Assembly (NCBI GenBank): GCA_016707885.1
Contig: JADJGU010000001.1
Location: 933,501 to 997,500, forward strand
DNA from: Sphingomonadales bacterium
Lineage (GTDB): Bacteria > Pseudomonadota > Alphaproteobacteria > Sphingomonadales > Sphingomonadaceae
Direction of reading: 5' to 3'
Length of the DNA: 64,000 bases
Shown here: positions 54,097 through 62,336 of the stretch, one piece after another
Layout of the letters: the number at the start of each line of letters is the position of its first letter
Position numbering within the stretch: position 1 is the first letter of the stretch
Position numbers and translations under genes: made by a program
The notes under the pieces: model-generated
The model's input: only the letters and a program-made list of their open reading frames with translations
Told to the model about the DNA's origin: nothing
Database searches by the model: none

Positions 54097-54789
54097 ATGT
54101 TCCTGCTGCGCTCCATGTTATTCGCGATTGTTTTTTACATCGGATCGGTTCCGTTTGTGCTGGGGGCTTTGCTCGGGACCTATGTCTCGAGGCCATTGTT
54201 GATCGCATCGGTACATGGCTGGAGTCGCTTCCACCATTTTTCCGCGCGCTGGCTGCTCGGCATCCGCACCAAAGTCGATGGCCAACTGTCAGACCAGCCG
54301 GTGCTATATGCAATCAAGCATGAAAGCATGTTTGAGACGATCGACATGCCACATCTTTTCCGCATGCCTGCCGTGGTCACCAAACGCGAGCTTTTCGATA
54401 TTCCCGGCTGGGGCACTGCCGCCAAGGCTTATGGCATGATTCCGGTCGATCGCGATGCCGGGGCAAGCGCTTTGCGCGCCATGATCTTGCTCGCGCGCAA
54501 GATGCAGGCCGAAGGGCGCCCGATTGTCATTTTCCCGGAGGGCACCCGGGTACCACATGGGGAGAGGCCACCGCTGCAGTCAGGCTTTGCAGGACTCTAC
54601 AAGCTGCTCGGTCTGCCGGTGGTGCCGGTTGCGGTGAACAGCGGCGTTCTGACACCCAAAGGCAAACCCTGGTGGCATAGCGGAACGATGACTTACAAAG
54701 TGGGTGAGACCATCCCCCCCGGCCTTCCCCGTGAAGAGGTCGAGGCGCGGGTGCATGCGGCGATTAATGCGCTGAACGACCAGGCTTAG
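54097..54789 (+). CDS. plsC: 1-acyl-sn-glycerol-3-phosphate acyltransferase
   Basis: A 230-residue membrane-associated acyltransferase that makes phosphatidic acid from lysophosphatidate. The N-terminal helix is followed by KHESMFETIDM, the local form of the catalytic HxxxxD/E motif, then the substrate-binding FPEGTRVPHGER block. It is the last gene of the ftsEX operon. Its stop overlaps the end of the convergent tyrC gene by 4 bases. Confidence 0.9.
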   Translation: MFLLRSMLFAIVFYIGSVPFVLGALLGTYVSRPLLIASVHGWSRFHHFSARWLLGIRTKVDGQLSDQPVLYAIKHESMFETIDMPHLFRMPAVVTKRELFDIPGWGTAAKAYGMIPVDRDAGASALRAMILLARKMQAEGRPIVIFPEGTRVPHGERPPLQSGFAGLYKLLGLPVVPVAVNSGVLTPKGKPWWHSGTMTYKVGETIPPGLPREEVEARVHAAINALNDQA

Positions 54790-55691
54790 TGCTTCCGCCC
54801 AAAGTCGGGCGCATCATCATCCTGCCCTTGTTCGACGATAGAGCGACGGATGTCGCGGGTGCGCGCAAACAGCGCCTCCAGATCGTCACCCTTACCATAG
54901 CGGATCGCGCGTTGCAGCGCGGTCAGATCCTCGCTGAAGCGCTGGAGCATTTCGAGCACGGCTTCTCTGTTATTGAGGAAAACATCGCGCCACATCACCG
55001 GATCGGAGGCCGCGATGCGCGTGAAATCGCGAAAACCGCCCGCCGAATATTTGATCACCTCGCTCTGCGTCACTTCCTCCAGATCATCGGCAGTGCCGAC
55101 AATCGTATAGGCGATCAGGTGCGGCAGGTGGCTGGTTACAGCGAGCACCAGATCATGGTGACGGGCATCCATGATCTCGACATCGGCGCCTAGCCGTTGC
55201 CAGAAGCTCGACAAGGCTGCGACGGCGGCCTCGGGTGCGTTGGCAGGCGGGGTAAGGATGCACCAGCGGCCCTGGAACAGCGTCGCGAAACCAGCGTCGG
55301 GGCCGCTCTTTTCGGTACCGGCGACCGGGTGTGCGGGGATGATCGTCGCCTGCGGAAGGGCGGCGGCCAATGCTTCGGCGACGCTCTGTTTGCAGCTGCC
55401 AACATCGCTGACGATGGCATCGGTAGGCAGGTCTGCGGCGATGGTTTCAGCGACTGGCCCCATCGCGCCCACGGGCACACAAAGAATGACCAACCCGGCG
55501 TTGATAACGGCTATGCCAACGGTGTCCGCCACATCGTCGCAGAAACCGAGGTCGCGCGAACGCTCGCGTACCTCCGGGTCGGCGTCGAATCCGGTAACCC
55601 GCACCTCTGGCATCGCCGCCTTTACTGCACGCGCAACCGAGGAGCCGATCAGGCCGAGTCCGATGATCGAGACGCGCGCGAAGGGCAGCAT
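54786..55691 (-). CDS. tyrC: prephenate/arogenate dehydrogenase
   Basis: A 301-residue NAD(P)-dependent dehydrogenase of tyrosine synthesis. The Rossmann motif GLGLIGSSVARAVK (11-24) is followed by SDVGSCKQSVAEALA and HPVAGTEKSGPDAGFATLF, which carries the active-site His, and a helical C-terminal dimer domain (VTSHLPHLIAYTIVG). There is no ACT or chorismate mutase fusion, so it is the stand-alone TyrC/TyrA class. The start shares one base with the hisC stop. Confidence 0.93.
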   Translation of the reverse strand: MLPFARVSIIGLGLIGSSVARAVKAAMPEVRVTGFDADPEVRERSRDLGFCDDVADTVGIAVINAGLVILCVPVGAMGPVAETIAADLPTDAIVSDVGSCKQSVAEALAAALPQATIIPAHPVAGTEKSGPDAGFATLFQGRWCILTPPANAPEAAVAALSSFWQRLGADVEIMDARHHDLVLAVTSHLPHLIAYTIVGTADDLEEVTQSEVIKYSAGGFRDFTRIAASDPVMWRDVFLNNREAVLEMLQRFSEDLTALQRAIRYGKGDDLEALFARTRDIRRSIVEQGQDDDAPDFGRKH

Positions 55692-56788
55692 CAGCTGTGC
55701 TGTTCCAAAATCTTGCGCAGCGCGGCGATAACCCCAATATTTTCCGCTTCACTGCCGATGGTGATGCGCAGGCCATCGGCCAGTCCCTGCCCCGGCAACC
55801 AGCGGACGATATAGCCTTCGTCCATCAGCGCCTTGTACACCGTCTCCGCGCTGACCTTGCCTTCAAAGATGATCATCAGAAAGTTGGCCCAACTCGGAAT
55901 CGCTTTCAGGCCGTGGTTTGAGAGCGCGGCAATCTCGGCCGCCATCCAGTCGCGCCATTCGAGATTATGCTTGCGGCTATGCACGACGAAATCCGTATCG
56001 CCGAGTGCAGCAATCGCCGCCGCTTGCCCCGCACTGGTGACATTGAACGGTGCGCGGATGCGGTTGAGCGTAGCGATCAGGCTCGGTTGGCCATAGGCCC
56101 AGCCGATACGTTCCGCTGCCAGCCCGTAAATCTTCGAAAAGGTGCGGGTGATGAGGACATTGGCATGCTGACGCGCCAAGTCGAACGCCGCCGGGCCGTC
56201 ATCCTCCAGATATTCGCCATAGGCCTGATCGAGCACGAGCACGCAATCGGCGGGGAGGCCCGCATGCAGTCGCGCGATTTCGGCGTCGTCGCAATAGGTG
56301 CCGGTCGGGTTGTTCGGATTGGCGATGAAGACCACGCGGGTCTTTTCATTGACCAAAGCGAGCAACGCATCGACATCGGTGCCATAGTCCATGTCCGGCG
56401 CGACGACCACGGTCGCGGCACATTTGCGCGCGGCGATATCGTAAACGGAAAAGCCGTATCGGACGTAGATGATCTCGTCCCCCGCACCGGCATAGCCCAT
56501 CGCGATCAGGTTGAGCAGTTCGTCCGAACCGGTGCCGCAGACAATCTGGCCTGCCTCCAGCCCATAGGCGTTGCCCAATGCCTCGCGCAACGCGTTCGAT
56601 GCCGGGTCAGGATAGCGCGCCAGCGTCGAACGCGCCTCGACCAAAGCGGCGGTCGCCTGCTCGCTGCATCCCAGCGGGTTTTCATTGGCTGAAAGCTTGA
56701 TCAGCACGCGTCCGTCATCGCTCTTCGCCTTGCCAGGCGTATAGGCGTGAATGGCGTTGATCCAGGGCTTGGCTTCAGGCTGTGTCAT
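55691..56788 (-). CDS. hisC: histidinol-phosphate aminotransferase
   Basis: A 365-residue PLP enzyme. The start MTQPEAKPWINAIHAYTPGK at 56788 fits the family; a longer frame upstream adds unrelated residues. PLP contacts include NENPLGCS, FIANPNNPTGTY, the Asp-Gln-Ala-Tyr-Gly-Glu-Tyr segment and the lysine in TRTFSKIYGLAAERIGW. It makes histidinol phosphate; enzymes of this class paired with tyrC also act as aromatic aminotransferases in tyrosine and phenylalanine synthesis. hisC-tyrC is one operon. Confidence 0.93.
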   Translation of the reverse strand: MTQPEAKPWINAIHAYTPGKAKSDDGRVLIKLSANENPLGCSEQATAALVEARSTLARYPDPASNALREALGNAYGLEAGQIVCGTGSDELLNLIAMGYAGAGDEIIYVRYGFSVYDIAARKCAATVVVAPDMDYGTDVDALLALVNEKTRVVFIANPNNPTGTYCDDAEIARLHAGLPADCVLVLDQAYGEYLEDDGPAAFDLARQHANVLITRTFSKIYGLAAERIGWAYGQPSLIATLNRIRAPFNVTSAGQAAAIAALGDTDFVVHSRKHNLEWRDWMAAEIAALSNHGLKAIPSWANFLMIIFEGKVSAETVYKALMDEGYIVRWLPGQGLADGLRITIGSEAENIGVIAALRKILEQHS

Positions 56789-56864
56789 GCAGCGCGCCAT
56801 AGCGGCGGGGGGGATAGTGTGCAACTGGACCATTACGCATGCCCGCTCTGACGGCGCCATGATA

Positions 56865-57012
56865 TTTCACGCGAAGAACACGAAGATTTTGAAGAGGGTA
56901 GTTCTCGGAGAATTCGCCTTTCGCGCGGCGACATTGATCATTTTACGCGCTGCGCGCGGTCAATTTGAATCGCTACTGACCTCTCGAAAATCTTCGTGTT
57001 CTTCGCGTGAAA
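56865..57012. repeat. gene-free inverted-repeat element related to GxxExxY borders
   Basis: Arms 56865-56890 and 56987-57012 form a perfect 26-base inverted repeat around a 96-base core. The arms start TTTCACGCGAAGA and contain CGAAGA twice with 9-base spacing. They differ from the arms at 6544-6567 and 6992-7015 by only a few bases. The core has no open frame of note. The element lies between hisC and metX and ends 52 bases before the metX start. Confidence 0.8.
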
Positions 57013-57064
57013 CAAAAAATATCGGCGCTTGCCTCGCATGAAGAGGCTGATATGTCGCAAAGCC

Positions 57065-58186
57065 ATGAGCGAAGACGGTCGATTTGGCCTCGACAGGCGG
57101 ACGAAACTGCTGGGGCCGGTGCGGCTCGACAGCGGGGTGCAATTTGCGCCCGTCGAATTCGCCTATGAAACCTATGGCACGCTGAACGCCGACAAGTCGA
57201 ACGCGATCCTGATCTGCCATGCGCTGACCGGCGACCAATATGTCGCGTCGACCCATCCGCGTACCGGCAAGCCCGGATGGTGGACGCGGCTGGTGGGCGA
57301 AGGCAAGCCCGTTGACCCCGCGCGCCACTGTATCATCTGCATCAATGTGCTGGGTAGTTGCATGGGCTCGTCTGGCCCTGCCAGTTTCGACCCCGGCACG
57401 GGTGAGCCTTATGCCATGGACTTCCCCGTCATCACCATTGCCGATATGGTTCGCGCGCAAGCCATATTGCTCGACCATTTGGGTATCGAGCGCCTCGCTT
57501 GCGTCATTGGCGGATCGATGGGTGGGATGCAGGCGCTGACATGGGCCTCGCTTTTTCCCGATCGGGTCCAGTCTGCCATCGTAATCGCCTCGACCGCACG
57601 GCACAGCGCGCAGAATATCGCCTTTCACGAGGTCGGGCGGCAGGCAATTATGGCTGATCCGAACTGGAAGGGCGGCAATTATTATGGTTCCGTCGACCAG
57701 CCCGATGCCGGCTTAGCAGTCGCGCGGATGGCGGCGCATATCACTTACCTTTCCGAAGAAGGCCTGACGCAGAAATTCGGGCGGCAGTTGCAAGACCGCG
57801 AAACCAAGACCTTCGGTTTCGACGCCGATTTCCAAGTCGAAAGCTATTTGCGGCATCAGGGGCTGAGTTTCGTCGAACGGTTCGACGCCAATAGCTATCT
57901 CTATATCACCCGCGCAATGGACTATTATGACCTCGCCGAAGAGCATGGCGGTATTCTCGCCAAGGCCTTTTCGGGAACCCGCACCCGTTTCTGCCTGGTC
58001 AGCTTCGACAGCGACTGGTTGTACCCAACCATAGAATCAAAGCGCGTCGTGCAGGCGCTCAATGCCGCCGGGGCTGCAGCAAGCTTTGTCGAACTGTCGA
58101 GCCCCTTCGGCCATGACGCCTTCCTGCTAGACGCACCCGAAATGAACCGGATTATCGACGGATTCCTGAAAGCAGGCGGACTATGA
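57065..58186 (+). CDS. metX: homoserine O-acyltransferase (MetX)
   Basis: A 373-residue alpha/beta-hydrolase-fold acyltransferase opening methionine synthesis from homoserine. The nucleophile Ser151 is in IGGSMGGMQ, and the MetX segments YETYGTLN, CHALTGDQYV, NVLGSCMGSSGP and DSDWLYPT are present, with the His near FGHDAFLL. MetX enzymes may use acetyl- or succinyl-CoA, and this cannot be decided by eye. The start at 57065 was chosen because MSEDGRFGLD precedes the conserved region. The leader contains the inverted-repeat element. Confidence 0.93.
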   Translation: MSEDGRFGLDRRTKLLGPVRLDSGVQFAPVEFAYETYGTLNADKSNAILICHALTGDQYVASTHPRTGKPGWWTRLVGEGKPVDPARHCIICINVLGSCMGSSGPASFDPGTGEPYAMDFPVITIADMVRAQAILLDHLGIERLACVIGGSMGGMQALTWASLFPDRVQSAIVIASTARHSAQNIAFHEVGRQAIMADPNWKGGNYYGSVDQPDAGLAVARMAAHITYLSEEGLTQKFGRQLQDRETKTFGFDADFQVESYLRHQGLSFVERFDANSYLYITRAMDYYDLAEEHGGILAKAFSGTRTRFCLVSFDSDWLYPTIESKRVVQALNAAGAAASFVELSSPFGHDAFLLDAPEMNRIIDGFLKAGGL

Positions 58187-58614
58187 TCGATCTTGGCAAT
58201 GGCTACCACCTTTCAACCGATCCGGAAGCGATGCAGCTTGATGCCATTCACGCCTATCTGACACGCAGCTATTGGTCGACGGGGATTCCATTGGCCACCG
58301 TCCGCACGGCCGTTGCCAACTCGATCGGCGTTGGTGTTTTCCAACAGGGGGCACAGGTCGGCTTTGGCCGCGTCACGACCGACCGGGCAACATTTGCCTA
58401 TCTGGCCGATGTCTATGTCCTAGAAGAGCATCAGGGGCAGGGTCTGGCGCAAGCGATGGTCAAAGCCCTACACGATCATCCCGATCTGCAAGGGCTGCGC
58501 CGCTGGATGCTGGCGACAAGCGACGCGCACGGCGTCTATGCCCGACTGGGGTGGACGCAAGTTACCGATCCCGCGCCTTTCATGCAGCGCCATTTTCCGG
58601 ATGTGTATAAATGA
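58183..58614 (+). CDS. GNAT family N-acetyltransferase
   Basis: A 143-residue acetyltransferase with the acetyl-CoA site pattern VYVLEEHQGQGLAQAMVKAL (Q/R-x-x-G-x-G/A type) around residues 75-95, preceded by TFAYLADV. It overlaps metX by 4 bases at its start and metW by 4 at its end, so it is embedded in the metX-metW operon. The substrate is unknown; an unrelated role is possible despite the location. Confidence 0.88.
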   Translation: MIDLGNGYHLSTDPEAMQLDAIHAYLTRSYWSTGIPLATVRTAVANSIGVGVFQQGAQVGFGRVTTDRATFAYLADVYVLEEHQGQGLAQAMVKALHDHPDLQGLRRWMLATSDAHGVYARLGWTQVTDPAPFMQRHFPDVYK

Positions 58615-59201
58615 ACGGATTGCGCCCCGACCTTGCTGCCATCGCTGCGCATGTTCGGGAAGGTGCGCGCGTGCTCGATGTCGGCTGCGGTGACGGTGCC
58701 CTGATGGTGGCGTTGCGCGACCAAAAGGGGATTGATGCGCGGGGCATGGAGTTGGACGCGACCAATGTCGCCAATGCGGTGACGCGCGGGCTGGCGGTGG
58801 TCCAAGGCGATGCCGATATCGACTTGGCCGACTATCCCGACGACTCGTTCGACTATGCCATATTGAGCCAGACATTGCAGACTACAAGGCGCCCCGATCT
58901 GGTGCTCGACCAGCTGCTGCGCATCGGCAAACAGGCTTTTGTCTCCTTCCCCAATTTCGCCCAATGGAAAATCCGGTTCGCGCATATGTTTGGCGGGCGG
59001 ATGCCCGTGACCAAGCAATTGCCGCACCGCTGGTACGACACGCCCAATATCCACCATGTGACGATCGACGATTTCAAAAGCTTTGTGAAAGAGCGCGGCT
59101 ACACAATCGAAGGCGAATGGTATCTGGCGGGGGCAAAACAGCGTGGCGTCGCGATGGCGAACTTGCTCGCTGAGCATGCAGTGTTTTTGCTGAGGCGATG
59201 A
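58611..59201 (+). CDS. metW: methionine biosynthesis protein MetW
   Basis: A 196-residue SAM-dependent methyltransferase-like protein with motif I VLDVGCGDGALM (about 22-33) and the MetW hallmarks QTLQTTRRPDLVL, FPNFAQWKIR and LPHRWYDTPNIHHVTI. MetW acts with MetX in homoserine acylation in many proteobacteria, although its enzymatic role is uncertain. Its position as the third gene of metX-GNAT-metW confirms the name. Confidence 0.93.
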   Translation: MNGLRPDLAAIAAHVREGARVLDVGCGDGALMVALRDQKGIDARGMELDATNVANAVTRGLAVVQGDADIDLADYPDDSFDYAILSQTLQTTRRPDLVLDQLLRIGKQAFVSFPNFAQWKIRFAHMFGGRMPVTKQLPHRWYDTPNIHHVTIDDFKSFVKERGYTIEGEWYLAGAKQRGVAMANLLAEHAVFLLRR

Positions 59202-59205
59202 AGCC

Positions 59206-59727
59206 TCAGTTGAGCGTCATCCGGTCGCCTTCGATCTGCACATTCTCGACTTGCGACAGGAAGGATTGGCCGAGCAGGGATACATCTAACCCTTCCGGGA
59301 TGATCACTGCCTCGACATTGTCGGCCTGAAGGTCGCCGACGGTGACGCGGTCCAGCTGCACAGGCTTACCCATCACGTCCCCATTCACCCCGCGACCGAC
59401 ATGCTGCAACTCGCTGGCGTGCCAGTCGAAACCGAGCTTGCGTGCATCGGCGGCGCTGAGCGCGATCATGCTTGCGCCGGTATCGACCATCAGGTGGATC
59501 GGGGCGCCCCCGACATCGGCTTCGGCATAAAAATGTCCGTCGGGCTGGCGTTCCAGCTCAACCGCATCGAAACTGCCCGAGCCGACATTTTGAGCTCCAG
59601 GCTTTTCCTCTATGACATAGTGATGCGTCTTGTCCGCAGGGTCAGCCGCCGGCAGCACAAGGTCGCGCGGAAAGGACCAGCCAATCGCGACGGCAAGCAC
59701 AAAGACGGGAGCAAGCAGCTTCAACAT
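59206..59727 (-). CDS. retropepsin-like aspartic protease (TIGR02281 type)
   Basis: A 173-residue periplasmic clan AA aspartic protease. An N-terminal membrane segment is followed by the catalytic motif VDTGAS with Asp82, then ALSAADARKLG, and a later LLGQSFLSQVENVQIEG flap-related region. The TIGR02281 group is typical of alphaproteobacteria; its substrates are unknown. It converges on metW with a 4-base gap. Confidence 0.88.
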   Translation of the reverse strand: MLKLLAPVFVLAVAIGWSFPRDLVLPAADPADKTHHYVIEEKPGAQNVGSGSFDAVELERQPDGHFYAEADVGGAPIHLMVDTGASMIALSAADARKLGFDWHASELQHVGRGVNGDVMGKPVQLDRVTVGDLQADNVEAVIIPEGLDVSLLGQSFLSQVENVQIEGDRMTLN

Positions 59728-59841
59728 GCCGCCGGTTTAGCCAATCGAGCTTAAGCGGGGGTAAATTCCGGCATTATGTAGCAAATGCACCAAGCCGGAA
59801 GACCGGCTATGAATAGCGCGGTTTTAGCTGTTTTGCTGGCG

Positions 59842-60477
59842 CTAGGCTTCAGCGGGGCCTTGGTTATGGGAAAAGAAGCTAAACGGGCCTTCCCTGTAGA
59901 AAGTTTTGTCGGCTTTGTAAGTTTCCCATCTCATGTATTCGTCTCCAAATTTGTCGGAATACCAAAACTGCACGCTGCAAAAATGCGCGTTATCATTGCG
60001 ATGGAAAGCGCCGGAAGGGGGTGCCGGAAGAACAATTGTTGCCGTATGTCCGGGCGGCAGTTCATCGACAGTCGGATAGCGACGTTGGCGAATAGACAAA
60101 GAGCTGCCGGGACTGAGATTGCGAGTGTTCCTGAGATCGGCTCCAGCTTCAACGCGAAAGCGCGTAGCGGGGGTAGAGCCGAAATTTTTAATGCGGATAG
60201 TTATCGAACCCCTCCTCTCAATAGGGTCGCCGTCGCTATACCCAATTTCATCGATATGGACGTAGGGGCGCAACTCTACAGCAGCCATTTTTTTGGTATG
60301 GGCCAAGGCCTCTTGAGCATTTTCATTGGACTTGACGGGAGTCGGTGTCGTATGCGCTCCTTGCTTTACGGCCTGTGCGGCCTTAGCCTCTTTGGCGTCA
60401 CCACTCTTTTCTGGAACGTTGCCACACAGGGCTAGTCCGACACACGCAAGGACGATGCTCCGATAGCCTCTAGGCAT
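59842..60477 (-). CDS. secreted hypothetical protein
   Basis: A 211-residue exported protein of unknown family: a short signal (SIVLACVGLALCG), a charged coiled segment up to about residue 65, then a beta-sandwich-like domain with RPYVHIDEIGYSDGD, ITIRIKNFGSTPATRF and VQFWYSDKFGDEYMRWET. This sandwich style recurs in many bacterial hypothetical envelope proteins. Its start overlaps the DUF6471 gene by 46 bases, indicating a coupled pair. AT-rich relative to the metX region. Confidence 0.65.
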   Translation of the reverse strand: MPRGYRSIVLACVGLALCGNVPEKSGDAKEAKAAQAVKQGAHTTPTPVKSNENAQEALAHTKKMAAVELRPYVHIDEIGYSDGDPIERRGSITIRIKNFGSTPATRFRVEAGADLRNTRNLSPGSSLSIRQRRYPTVDELPPGHTATIVLPAPPSGAFHRNDNAHFCSVQFWYSDKFGDEYMRWETYKADKTFYREGPFSFFSHNQGPAEA

Positions 60478-60659
60478 TGCAACAAGAAGACCGCTGTAAA
60501 CTTTCCACGGCTCAACTTGTTACGCACATTCGGCTCAGAGTCCATGACTCCAATTTCAGCCAGCTTATCTACTAGCTGCGCATAGGACACATTGCGCCGC
60601 TTAAGCTCGGCTTTCAGCAATCCCTTGGCCTGATCTTCCCAGTCTTTCGGTGTTTTCAC
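60432..60659 (-). CDS. DUF6471 family small HTH-like protein
   Basis: A 75-residue protein, GTG start, with the DUF6471 core KRRNVSYAQLVDKLAEIGV and VRNKLSRGKFTAVFLLQCLEAIG, which reads as a helix-turn-helix-like DNA-binding fold. A matching promoter stands immediately upstream (minus-strand TTGTCA, 17-base spacer, TATGAT) and a 19-base palindrome covers its -10 element, suggesting autoregulation. It overlaps the next gene, a secreted protein, by 46 bases. The target beyond its own promoter is unknown. Confidence 0.8.
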   Translation of the reverse strand: MKTPKDWEDQAKGLLKAELKRRNVSYAQLVDKLAEIGVMDSEPNVRNKLSRGKFTAVFLLQCLEAIGASSLRVSD

Positions 60660-60674
60660 GGTAATGTATCCTAA

Positions 60675-60740
60675 ATGATGATAAAATCATCATATGCGAT
60701 ACGTTTGCCATTGACAATAGTGCATAAATGTCATTATATA
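60675..60740. promoter_or_regulatory. divergent promoters with palindromic operator
   Basis: Plus strand: TTGACA (60711-60716), 18 bases, TATATA (60735-60740), pointing to the transposase. Minus strand: TTGTCA (60717-60712), exactly 17 bases, TATGAT (60694-60689), pointing to the DUF6471 gene. The two -35 boxes overlap. ATGATGAT-AAA-ATCATCAT (60675-60693) is a perfect palindrome lying on the minus -10 element. Confidence 0.6.
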
Positions 60741-61111
60741 CGATACATAAGCAACGGATATGATGACAATGCAAAAAGGTTCTCACTTTACTCTCGGCAG
60801 CAGCCCGCACACTGTCCCTTAAGGCAGTGTTTCAGATGGGCGAAGACAAGGCCTATGAGACGTTTCGCCGGTTGCGCTGGCATGAAACGGACGGGGAAGC
60901 TGTTTGCCCGCGTTGCGGCTGCGTCGAGACTTACGACATTGCCACCCGTCGCCGTTTCAAGTGCGTTGCTTGTCATCATCAATTCTCGGTGACTAGCGGC
61001 ACTATGTTTGCATCGCGCAAGCTGTCCTACACTGACTTGCTGGCTGCTATCGTGATCTTCGTAAACGGTGCCAAGGGCATTGCAGCGCTGCAACTGTCGC
61101 GCGATCTGGAC

Positions 61112-62336
61112 TGACGTGACCCCCTGATTTTCCTCCAGTCTTGATTAGAGTCCGGCCCTAACAGAAGGACGGATGAGATGAAGAGAACGAGGTTTTCAGA
61201 AGAGCAGATCATCGGCGTGCTGAAGGAGGCTGAGGCGGGCGCAGACCGCAGATCTGGCGAGGCGGCACGGTGTATCCGAAGCGACGATCTACAACTGGAA
61301 GTCGAAGTATGGCGGGCTGGGTATCCAGCGGCGGCTGAGGGAGCGAGAGCAGAAGCGAAGCCGCGACTGCTGGGACACGATGCTGGACACGGGCGTTGAA
61401 GGATCTCGCAAAAAGTTCTGACGCCCGCGCCATGCGGGAAGCTGTAGCTCATCTCCAGGCATGCCACGGGATGAGGAACGGCGGGCGTGCCGTGCCGATG
61501 CCGATCGCAGGGTGCGTTACGTTCCACGGGACGATGATGCCCGTCTGCGTGAGAAGCTGCGCGAGCTGGCCAACCAGCGGCGGCGGTTCGGCTATCGCCG
61601 TCTGCCATCCTGCTGCGCCGGGAGGGCGTGATGATCACCGCAAGAAGACCCACGCATCACAGGAGGGGCTGGCAGTCAGGCGGCGGCGCAGCCGCAGGAG
61701 GGCCGTAGGGACCAGAGCGCCTGCTCCGGTGCTGGCGCTGCCGAACCAGCGCTGGAGCCTGGACTTCGTGCATGACCAGATGGCGTCGGGGCGCCGGTTC
61801 CGCGTGCTCAACGTGGTCGATGACGTGACGAGGGAGTGCCCGCAGCGGTGCCGGACACCTCGATCTCGGGCCGCCGCGTCGTGCGCGAACTGACCCAGCT
61901 GATCGAACAGCGCGGCAAGCCGGCATGATCGTCAGCGATAATGGCACGGAACTCACGAGCAATGCCGTCCTCGCATGGTGCGGTCAGATCGGCGTCGAGT
62001 GGCATTACATCGCACCGGGCAAGCCGATGCAGAATGGCTACGTCGAGAGCTTTAACGGCCGTATGCGCGACGAGCTGCTCAACGAGACGCTGTTCCTGAG
62101 CTTGCCCATGCCCGGGTCGAGATCGCGGCCTGGGTCGATGACTACAACCGGGAGAGACCGCACTCGTCTCTTGGCTACGCAACCCCGGCGGCGTTCGCCG
62201 CCGAACTGGATAAGCAATGGCCTGCTTCGCTACGCCCTTCGGGCTCCGCTACGCAGCCCATTGCTTCAACCGCGCTCATGCGCAACAAAGCGGCTCGGCT
62301 CTAATCCCAGCTGGAGGAAAGCTGGGGGTCACGTCA
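61112..62336 (+). mobile_element. IS3-family insertion sequence (decayed)
   Basis: A 1225-base element with matching ends: TGACGTGACCCCC at the left and GGGGGTCACGTCA at the right, each followed inward by a related GGAAA/TTTCC-CTCCAG stretch. It splits the IS1595 transposase gene. The flanking bases are GGAC (61108-61111) and GGCC (62337-62340), which fit a 4-base target duplication with one later change. Its transposase genes are frameshifted. Confidence 0.85.
61178..62304 (+). pseudogene. IS3-family transposase (OrfA and OrfB), multiply frameshifted
   Basis: OrfA starts MKRTRFSEEQIIGVLKEAEAGA, then a lost base throws it out of frame; the conserved ADLARRHGVSEATIYNWKSKYGG continues in another frame. 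OrfB is broken at several points but still shows LPNQRWSLDFVHDQMASG, VSDNGTELTSNAVLAWC, GKPMQNGYVESFNGRMRDELLNE and, in a third frame, DDYNRERPHSSLGYATPAAF, so the rve integrase core is recognisable. It cannot make an active transposase as read. Confidence 0.85.

Noticed and set aside
57013..57064. SAM-II or other SAM riboswitch before metX
   Set aside because: The 52 bases between the inverted-repeat element and metX lack the SAM-II pseudoknot pattern, and the element occupies the rest of the leader.
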